Positions 17,910 to 23,284 of a stretch of 23,284 nucleotides of DNA are shown piece after piece. The DNA lies in IMG/VR virus record IMGVR_UViG_3300017782_000234, positions 1 through 23,284 of that record; one strand, given 5' to 3'. This DNA is from a virus. The translations under genes and the position numbers were made by a program. The number at the start of each line of letters is the position of its first letter. Within the stretch, counting starts at the first letter, position 1. Below the pieces are notes generated by a model, which searched no databases, was not told the origin of the DNA, and saw only the letters and a list, made by a program, of their open reading frames with translations.

Positions 17910-18649
17910 CCACTGAAATCAAGACTGTGAGCCTGCTCGACCAACTGCGCGCCTCTCGCGCCATCTACGAGAAGGCTCTGGAGAACCTCGAGAACCTGAG
18001 CGACAGCGCCCTGTCGCGGATCTTGGACCTTACGGGCAGAGCATCCACCGTGGACCGCGTGCTCGGCATCGCCAGCGCATCCACCGTGGCCCGCGTGCTC
18101 GGCATCGCCAGCGACGACACCGTGGCCCGCGTGCTCGGCATCGCCAGCGCATCCACCGTGGACCGCGTGCTCGGCATCGCCAGCGCATCCACCGTGGACC
18201 GCGTGCTCGGCATCGCCAGCGACGACACCGTGGACCGCGTGCTCGGCATCGCCAGCGACGACACCGTGGACCGCGTGCTCGGCATCGCCAGCGCATCCAC
18301 CGTGGCCCGCGTGCTCGGCATCGCCAGCGACGACACCGTGGACCGCATCACCTTCGTCAAGGCCCTCCAGGTTCCGGTCGTCCCGGATCTGGACAAACGC
18401 GTCGCGGAGGCGGCCGAGGCCGGCAATCTGGACATGAGCACCTGGCACTGCGGCACGACGCACTGCCGCGCCGGCTGGGCCGTGGTGTTCGGCGGAGAAG
18501 CCGGGGCAAAGCTGGAGAAAGAACTGGGTAGCGAGATGGCCGGCCGCCTGATCTACGAAGCCAGCACCGGCCGACCGGCGCCGGACTTCTTCGCCGGCCA
18601 GGACAGCGCCCTGGAAGACATCCGCCGTTGCGCTGCGGAGGCCCAATGA
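17906..18649 (+). CDS. Phage protein with a 12-residue tandem-repeat array and a conserved C-terminal domain (247 aa)
   Basis: Residues 1-45 are helical (LRASRAIYEKALENLENLSD). Residues 46-147 consist of eight near-identical 12-residue units plus a partial ninth, of the form [AS/DD]-T-V-[D/A]-R-V-L-G-I-A-S. Degenerate units flank the array: SDSALSRILDLTG before it and SDDTVDRITFVKAL after it. Each unit is amphipathic, with Val, Leu, Ile and Ala on one face, so a stacked helical solenoid is likely. Residues about 172-247 (STWHCGTTHCRAGWAVVFGG, then EMAGRLIYEASTGRPAPDFF) resemble a domain seen in many phage hypothetical proteins; the Cys/His pairs may bind metal. It is coupled by 4-bp overlaps to genes on both sides. 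A DNA- or protein-binding scaffold for recombination is possible; function is unknown. Confidence 0.85.
   Translation: MTTEIKTVSLLDQLRASRAIYEKALENLENLSDSALSRILDLTGRASTVDRVLGIASASTVARVLGIASDDTVARVLGIASASTVDRVLGIASASTVDRVLGIASDDTVDRVLGIASDDTVDRVLGIASASTVARVLGIASDDTVDRITFVKALQVPVVPDLDKRVAEAAEAGNLDMSTWHCGTTHCRAGWAVVFGGEAGAKLEKELGSEMAGRLIYEASTGRPAPDFFAGQDSALEDIRRCAAEAQ
18041..18346 (+). repeat. 36-bp tandem array, 8.5 copies, in frame
   Basis: Eight full units (18041-18328) and half of a ninth follow with no spacers. Units differ at only two places: the first six bases are GCATCC or GACGAC, and one later base makes GAC or GCC. All other bases are identical, including third positions, which indicates recent copying or gene conversion. 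Because 36 is divisible by three, gain or loss of units keeps the reading frame. Confidence 0.95.
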
Positions 18650-19473
18650 ACGCCCCCGAGCGCAGCGCCTTCATGCGCACCATCATCCCCATCCGCGCCA
18701 GCTCGCTGGCCGAGCTGTTCGACTGCCCTGCAAGGTGGGAAGCGAAGCACATCCTGGGCATGCGCGGCCCGCGCAGCGCCGCCGCGCAGCTGGGCACGGC
18801 GGTGCACGCCGGCACCGCCCTCTTCGACCAGTCCCACCTGCCGGGCGGAACTCCCTTGAGCGCCGATGACGCCGCCGGCGCTGTCGTGGACGCGATCCAC
18901 AAGCCCGAAGAAGAGGTCGATTGGGAAGAAACCGCGCCGCGCGACGCCGAGCGCATCGCGCTGGCGCTGCACACCCGCTACTGCGGAGAAATTGCCCCGC
19001 AGCAGGTCTACCGCGGCGTCGAGGTGAAGTGCGAGAGCCTGGAGCTGCCCGACCTTGGCATTGCGCTGACCGGAACGACCGACCGCGTGCGCGAGGTCGG
19101 CGGCAGCTTGGGCATCACCGACCTGAAGACCGGCGGCCGCGCCGTGGGCGCCGATGGCCGCGCCGTGACGCAGGGCCACGCCGTGCAACTCGGCGTCTAC
19201 GAGCTGCTGGCAGAGCACGCCATGGGGCTGCACATCACCGCGCCGGCGCAGATCGTCGGTATGAACACCGGCAAGACACCGGCAGCACAGCGCGTCGGCA
19301 CCGGCGAAGTCCCCAACGCTCGCGCGGCGCTGATCGGCACCGAGGAATCTCCCGGCCTGCTCGAACACGCCTCGCGACTGATCCACAGCGGCGCCTTCTA
19401 CGGCAACAGCAAGAGCTTCCTGTGCTCGGCGAAGTATTGCCCGCGTCACCCCGTCTGCACCTTCAAGGCCTGA
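18646..19473 (+). CDS. PD-(D/E)XK exonuclease partner of RecT, probable Fe-S cluster type (275 aa)
   Basis: The enzyme should resect double-stranded ends to give single strands for RecT. The nuclease core is visible: LGTAVHAG with His54, LTGTTDRVR with Asp146, GITDLKTGG with Asp159-x-Lys161, and the QLGVYELL motif (Gln181, Tyr185), as in RecB/Cas4-like nucleases. Cys27 in FDCPARW plus Cys260, Cys265 and Cys271 near the end (CSAKYCPRHPVC) match the one-plus-three Cys arrangement that holds a 4Fe-4S cluster in AddB and Cas4. It starts with a 4-bp overlap at 18646 and is followed by RecT. The fold is sure; the cluster is inferred. Confidence 0.88.
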   Translation: MNAPERSAFMRTIIPIRASSLAELFDCPARWEAKHILGMRGPRSAAAQLGTAVHAGTALFDQSHLPGGTPLSADDAAGAVVDAIHKPEEEVDWEETAPRDAERIALALHTRYCGEIAPQQVYRGVEVKCESLELPDLGIALTGTTDRVREVGGSLGITDLKTGGRAVGADGRAVTQGHAVQLGVYELLAEHAMGLHITAPAQIVGMNTGKTPAAQRVGTGEVPNARAALIGTEESPGLLEHASRLIHSGAFYGNSKSFLCSAKYCPRHPVCTFKA

Positions 19474-19501
19474 ACCCATCACCACGAGAGGAAACCACCA
19501 C

Positions 19502-20590
19502 ATGGCAACCGCACAGATCGCCGACCTGCGCCAGCAGTCCGTCGCCACCCGGCCGCTGGCCGACATGAAGCCCAAAGAACAAATCGCCTACCTGCTGCAG
19601 CAGAAGAAGGGCGAGCTCGCCAAGATGCTGCCCAAGACGCTGAGCATCGAGCGACTGCTCAAGGTCGCGCAGATCGCCGCGACGACCACGCCGGCCCTGG
19701 CCAAGTGCGACGTGCCGTCGCTGGTCGGCGCCATCGGCCAGTGCGCCCAGATGGGCCTGGAGCCCAACACCGTGCTGGGCCACGCCTACCTGGTGCCCTT
19801 CAACACCAAGCGCAAGGACGCCAACGGCAACGAACGCTGGGTCAACAGCGTGCAGGTCATCATCGGCTACAAGGGCCTGATCGACCTGGCGCGCCGCTCG
19901 GGCCAGATCGTGAGCATTGCCGCGCACGAGGTCTGCGAGAACGACCACTTCGAGCTGGTCTACGGCCTCGACGAGAAGCTGAACCACACGCCCGCCATGG
20001 GCGCGCGCGGCCACGTCATCGGCTTCTACGCCGTGGCCAAGCTGAAGGACGGCGGCTACAGCTTCGAGTTCATGAGCGTGCACCAGGTCGAAGAGATCAT
20101 GGTCGGCACCCAGAGCAAGGGCAAGTACGGCCCCTGGAAAGAGCACTTCGTCGAGATGGGCCGCAAGACGGTCATTCGCCGCCTGGCCAAATACCTGCCG
20201 CTGTCCATCGAGTTCCAGACCGCCGTGGCCCTGGACAACCAGGCCGAAGCCGGCAAGGACCAGAAGCTCGACACCATCGACGGCGACTTCATGGTGGTCC
20301 AGGACGACGACGCGCCGCAGCACGCCGGCGAGATCGATGCCGACACGGGCGAGATCCGCGGAACGCTCAGCGGCGACGCCAAGGTGGGCTCGCCGGACTC
20401 GGCGCACAAGCACGCTGACGACGATGTCGGCCGCAGCGCGGATGACTGGCGGCCCAGCCCCGAAGAAGAGGCCGCGATCCTCGCGCGCGAGCGCGCCGAG
20501 GCCGGCACCGATTCGCAGTCCAGCTCGCAGGCCACGCCCGCTCGCACCGCCGCCGCGCGCCGCACACGGCCGGGCGTGAACGTCGAGTAA
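19502..20590 (+). CDS. recT: RecT-family single-strand annealing protein (362 aa)
   Basis: RecT binds single-stranded DNA and anneals complementary strands during phage recombination. The family core spans about residues 30-245: LSIERLLKVAQIAATTTPAL, AIGQCAQMGLEPNTVLGHAY, LVPF, VQVIIGYKGLIDLARRSGQI, HFELVYGLDEKLNH, and KTVIRRLAKYLPLS. Residues 250-362 are an acidic, low-complexity tail rich in Asp, Glu and Ala with Ser/Gln/Thr near the end, longer than in E. coli RecT and perhaps a docking site for partners. A GAGAGGAAA ribosome site precedes the ATG. It follows the exonuclease gene by 28 bases, the expected exonuclease-annealase pair. Confidence 0.95.
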   Translation: MATAQIADLRQQSVATRPLADMKPKEQIAYLLQQKKGELAKMLPKTLSIERLLKVAQIAATTTPALAKCDVPSLVGAIGQCAQMGLEPNTVLGHAYLVPFNTKRKDANGNERWVNSVQVIIGYKGLIDLARRSGQIVSIAAHEVCENDHFELVYGLDEKLNHTPAMGARGHVIGFYAVAKLKDGGYSFEFMSVHQVEEIMVGTQSKGKYGPWKEHFVEMGRKTVIRRLAKYLPLSIEFQTAVALDNQAEAGKDQKLDTIDGDFMVVQDDDAPQHAGEIDADTGEIRGTLSGDAKVGSPDSAHKHADDDVGRSADDWRPSPEEEAAILARERAEAGTDSQSSSQATPARTAAARRTRPGVNVE

Positions 20591-20716
20591 CCCAGTTTCC
20601 CCGGGCGACACCAGCGATCAGGACTTCAGGCTTTCCTCCCTGGCCAACACGAATTCACCAGATCGCCACCGCGAGGCGCGCCCGGCTTCTCTTTCCCTCC
20701 ATCAAGGAACCAGACC

Positions 20717-21634
20717 ATGACGAAGAAGGACAAAGACACCATCCAAATGACCGCATCGACGATCGGCGTCGACCTGCTTCAGGCGCTGGTGCTGGAGGTC
20801 AAGCTGCTGCCCGACGTGTGGCCCAAGCTGTCCAAGGCCAAGCAAGACGACGTCATCGAGCGGCTGCGCAAGCGCGTCGTCACCTGCGTTCAGAGCGCGG
20901 TGCACCTGATCGCCAGCGACGGCCGCACGACCATCGTGGCTGAGCTTGAGCAGGTCACCGTGAAGGACGGCATCAAGGCCGTGCTCACCATGAGCAAGAG
21001 CGACCCAAACCGGCACGGCCTGATCGACGCCCAGGGCAAGACGGTGCTGGTGGCGATCGCTGACGCCGAAGACCACATGGGCGACGTCGCCGCCGTGCGC
21101 GGCGAGCCCGATCAGCGCGCCATGGACCTGGGCCGGGAATACGACCCCAAGGGCGACGGCAATGGCATGCCGGGCGGCCAGGGCGATGTGGTCGACGCCG
21201 AGGTGCGCGAGGTGCCGGCGCTCGGCAACGACGCGCTGCAGGCCGAGCTCGACGCTGCCTACACGGCCGGCGAGGCCGCCGCCGAGGCCGGCGAGCCCAA
21301 GGATTCCTGCCCGAGCATGCGCCACGAGCTGGTGGCCCGCTGGACGCAGGGCTGGTGCGACTGGCACGAAGAGAACGACGCCCCGTCCATCGCAACCGGC
21401 GACGGCGGCGCGGCCGAAGTGCTCGACGACCAGGATGAACTGCTCGGCCAGGCCGAACAACTGGTCGTCAGCCAGCAGCGCGCTTCGATCAGCTTCCTGC
21501 AGCGCCAGCTGCGCATCGGCTACAACCGCGCCGCGCGGCTGCTGGAGGCCCTGGAGAAGGCCGGCGTGATCAGCGCCCCCGAAGCCGACGGCATCCGCAA
21601 GGTGCTGCGCAGCGGCGATCCGGAGGCCGCATGA
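20717..21634 (+). CDS. Multidomain phage protein with C-terminal FtsK-gamma winged helix (305 aa)
   Basis: Residues 1-130 are a mixed domain (GVDLLQALVLEVKLLPDVWP, then CVQSAVHLIASDGRTTIVAE) of a type seen in phage recombination operons. Residues about 178-218 (AYTAGEAAAEAGEPKDSCPS, MRHELVARWTQGWCDWHEE) resemble the small Rmf/CrpP-like fold. Residues about 240-298 match the FtsK gamma domain (DELLGQAEQLVVSQQRASIS, FLQRQLRIGYNRAARLLEAL), the part of FtsK that reads polar DNA motifs. There is no ATPase domain, so it is not a translocase. An AAGGAACC ribosome site precedes the ATG. It may direct phage DNA or recombination to marked host sequences, or compete with FtsK; this is inference. Confidence 0.8.
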   Translation: MTKKDKDTIQMTASTIGVDLLQALVLEVKLLPDVWPKLSKAKQDDVIERLRKRVVTCVQSAVHLIASDGRTTIVAELEQVTVKDGIKAVLTMSKSDPNRHGLIDAQGKTVLVAIADAEDHMGDVAAVRGEPDQRAMDLGREYDPKGDGNGMPGGQGDVVDAEVREVPALGNDALQAELDAAYTAGEAAAEAGEPKDSCPSMRHELVARWTQGWCDWHEENDAPSIATGDGGAAEVLDDQDELLGQAEQLVVSQQRASISFLQRQLRIGYNRAARLLEALEKAGVISAPEADGIRKVLRSGDPEAA

Positions 21635-22146
21635 AGATCACCGCCATCCACGCCAGCAACTTCCTCGGCGCGCGCGCCGTTGATCTCCAGCTGACGAAGC
21701 GCGTCAACCTGATCGCAGGCAGCAACGGCGCCGGCAAGAGCAGTCTGCGCGACGCCATCGCGCTGGCGTTGACTGCCGACCTCGGCCGCGTGAGCCTCAA
21801 GAAGGACGCTCCGGCCCTGGTGACCGATGGCGCCGACGCGGCGCACGTGCAGGTCGACACCGAGAACTTCAGCAGCTCAGTGTCGATCACCGCCAGCGGC
21901 AAGATCGTCGACAGCCTGAAGGGCGTGCAGGTCCCCGACGTGCTGCGCTTCGTGCTGGACGCCCAGCGCTTCGCGCGCCTGGAGCCGAAAGACCGCCGCG
22001 CCTTCCTGTTCGACCTGATGGGCCTGAAAGCCGGCGGCGACGCCGACACGCGCCTGCAGGCCGCCATTGCGGCCACGGCGCAGGCCCTGGCGCTGCCCGT
22101 GGAAACGGTGCGCGAGTGCGTGGAGCAGCAGGAGCAGGCGGCGTGA
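21631..22146 (+). CDS. Short Rad50/RecF-like P-loop protein (171 aa)
   Basis: The N-terminus (MKITAIHASNFLGARAVDLQ, then LIAGSNGAGKSSLRDAIALA) is the start of an SMC/Rad50/RecF-type ATPase, with Walker A GSNGAGKS at about 30-37. The protein then ends at residue 171 without a recognisable Walker B, signature motif or coiled coil. Full family members are two to five times longer. The ATG overlaps the previous stop and the stop overlaps the next GTG, so it seems a settled short gene rather than a recent frameshift, and no remnant of the missing half is seen downstream. It may bind ATP and act as a subunit or inhibitor of a larger complex. Confidence 0.8.
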   Translation: MKITAIHASNFLGARAVDLQLTKRVNLIAGSNGAGKSSLRDAIALALTADLGRVSLKKDAPALVTDGADAAHVQVDTENFSSSVSITASGKIVDSLKGVQVPDVLRFVLDAQRFARLEPKDRRAFLFDLMGLKAGGDADTRLQAAIAATAQALALPVETVRECVEQQEQAA

Positions 22147-23284
22147 TCCCGATGCAGTCGAGCTTCTTCGATGGCGGCCGTCGCATGCAGATGGACGAGA
22201 GCATCGCGCTCAGCGTCCAGTCGATGCAAGCCTACGGGCCGGACCACGCCCACTGGGGCATTGCGTGGTCCGGCGGCAAGGACAGCAGCGCCACGCTCAC
22301 GCTGCTGATGTGGATGCTCGACACGGGCAAGCTGGCCAAGCCTGAAAGCCTGACGGTGTTCTACGCGGACACGCGCCAGGAACTGCCGCCGCTGGCCGTG
22401 GCCGCCGCGCAGATCATGGACGAGTTGCGCGAGCGCGGCGTGCGCGTCGAGGTGGTGATGGCGCCGCTGGACAAGCGGTTCATGGTCTACATCCTGGGCC
22501 GGGGTGTCCCGCCGCCCAACAACAACACGCTGCGCTGGTGCACGCGCCAGATCAAGATTGACCCGATGGAAGATGCGCTGCGCGCGCGCCTCGACCAGGT
22601 GGCCGGCCAGATCTTGATGATCACCGGCGTGCGCCAGGGCGAGAGCGCCGTTCGCGACCAGCGCATCGAGATGAGCTGCGGCAAGGACGGGGCCGAGTGC
22701 GGCCAGGGCTGGTACCAGCAGATCCTGCCCAACGCGAAGGGCCTTCGCGGGCGGCTGGCGACCCTCGCACCGCTGCTGCACTGGCGCGTCTGCCACGTGT
22801 GGGAGTGGCTGCGCCACTGGGCGCCGCAGGTTGAGTTCGGCGACTGGTCGACGGCCATGATCGCGCAGGCCTACGGCGGCGATGAGGCCGAAGAGATCAA
22901 CGCGCGCACTGGCTGCATCGGCTGCCCGCTGGCGTCCGAGGAGAAGGCGCTGGAGAACGTGCTGGCCATGCCGGCGTGGGCATACCTTGCGCCGCTGCGC
23001 GGGCTGAAGCTGCTGTGGCGCGAGCTGCGCGAGCCCCAGCACCGGCTGAAGAAGGCCGGCCTGGAGCGGCTGAAGGACGGCAGCATCGCCAAGAACCCGC
23101 AGCGCATGGGGCCGCTGACCTTCGAAGCGCGCCTGATGGGCCTCGAGCGCGTGCTCGGCATCCAGGCCGACTGCAACGCTGCGGCACTCGCTGCCGGCCG
23201 GCCAACGATCAGCCTTATCAACGCCGAGGAAGAGGCGCGGATCCGCGAGCTGATCACACTAGAGACGTGGCCGCAGGGCTGGGA
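22143..23284 (+). CDS. PAPS-reductase/DndC-like PP-loop ATPase, C-terminus beyond window
   Basis: I start at GTG 22143, which overlaps the previous stop (GTGA) and has AGGAG nine bases upstream; an ATG at 22152 is too far from it. The PP-loop SGGKDS is at residues 43-48. Other family motifs follow: NNNTLRWCTRQIKIDPMEDA, ITGVRQGESAVRDQR, and a RTGCIGCPLASEE Cys pair that, with the Cys in RWCTRQ, may hold an iron-sulphur cluster. These proteins activate a substrate with ATP for sulphur transfer or reduction; phage versions are common and resemble DndC of the DNA phosphorothioation system. At least 380 residues are present and the frame is still open at the edge. The substrate is not known. Confidence 0.9.
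   Translation, partial: MIPMQSSFFDGGRRMQMDESIALSVQSMQAYGPDHAHWGIAWSGGKDSSATLTLLMWMLDTGKLAKPESLTVFYADTRQELPPLAVAAAQIMDELRERGVRVEVVMAPLDKRFMVYILGRGVPPPNNNTLRWCTRQIKIDPMEDALRARLDQVAGQILMITGVRQGESAVRDQRIEMSCGKDGAECGQGWYQQILPNAKGLRGRLATLAPLLHWRVCHVWEWLRHWAPQVEFGDWSTAMIAQAYGGDEAEEINARTGCIGCPLASEEKALENVLAMPAWAYLAPLRGLKLLWRELREPQHRLKKAGLERLKDGSIAKNPQRMGPLTFEARLMGLERVLGIQADCNAAALAAGRPTISLINAEEEARIRELITLETWPQGW

Noticed and set aside
18041-18346. CRISPR-like array with 36-bp repeats
   Set aside because: The units are contiguous, with no unique spacers, and are read through by a continuous protein frame with flanking degenerate units.
19463-20611. 382-residue minus-strand open frame
   Set aside because: It is antisense to recT and low in complexity.
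21570-23042. 490-residue minus-strand open frame
   Set aside because: It is antisense to the P-loop and PP-loop genes, whose motifs are intact.
1-23284. Integrase, attachment sites, tRNA genes, insertion sequences
   Set aside because: No integrase or transposase motif, no tRNA-like cloverleaf and no terminal repeats were found; integration functions must lie outside the window if present.

Overview
The window is GC-rich, tightly packed phage DNA. Codon use and protein families fit a temperate tailed phage or prophage of a betaproteobacterium, probably Burkholderiales; that host call is an inference from gene style only. No integrase, attachment site, tRNA, rRNA or clearly bacterial housekeeping gene is visible. 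The left edge cuts a minus-strand structural gene and the right edge cuts a plus-strand PP-loop ATPase gene.

The layout is strikingly lambda-like. An immunity region near 14.6-15.6 kb has a Cro-like gene (minus) facing a CI/LexA-type cleavable repressor (plus). Between them are three 15-bp operators of the form [AT]TGCG-N5-CGCA[AT], one of them imperfect. A second cluster of three such sites lies at 17291-17352, just upstream of the recombination operon. Each cluster overlaps a promoter with a TAATAT -10 box and 17-bp spacing, so the two regions look like OR/PR and OL/PL.

Leftward from PR, minus-strand genes encode the Cro-like protein, two small unknowns, four small helix-turn-helix proteins in a row, a DUF1376-type initiator with internal iteron-like repeats, a lambda P-like helicase loader, small unknowns, RusA, and a helix-turn-helix protein in the position of lambda Q. 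A TATAAA promoter box and an intrinsic terminator follow, resembling PR'-tR'. Late genes come next: a 62-aa protein, TerS, TerL, portal, an SGNH-hydrolase protein, small unknowns, scaffold, major capsid protein, and a run of small head-completion or decoration candidates.

Rightward from the repressor, four plus-strand genes lie between it and a strong terminator at 17249-17273: a membrane-anchored protein, an exported HNH-nuclease-like protein, a 92-aa unknown and a DUF2335 membrane protein. They are less GC-rich and are probably expressed in the lysogen (accessory or exclusion cassette, inferred).

Rightward from PL run two small unknowns, a protein containing a near-perfect 12-residue (36-bp) tandem array, a PD-(D/E)XK exonuclease with a likely Fe-S cluster, RecT, an unusual protein ending in an FtsK-gamma winged helix, a short Rad50/RecF-like P-loop protein, and a PAPS-reductase/DndC-like PP-loop protein. 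Many neighbouring genes overlap by 4 bp (ATGA or GTGA), which fixes several start codons.
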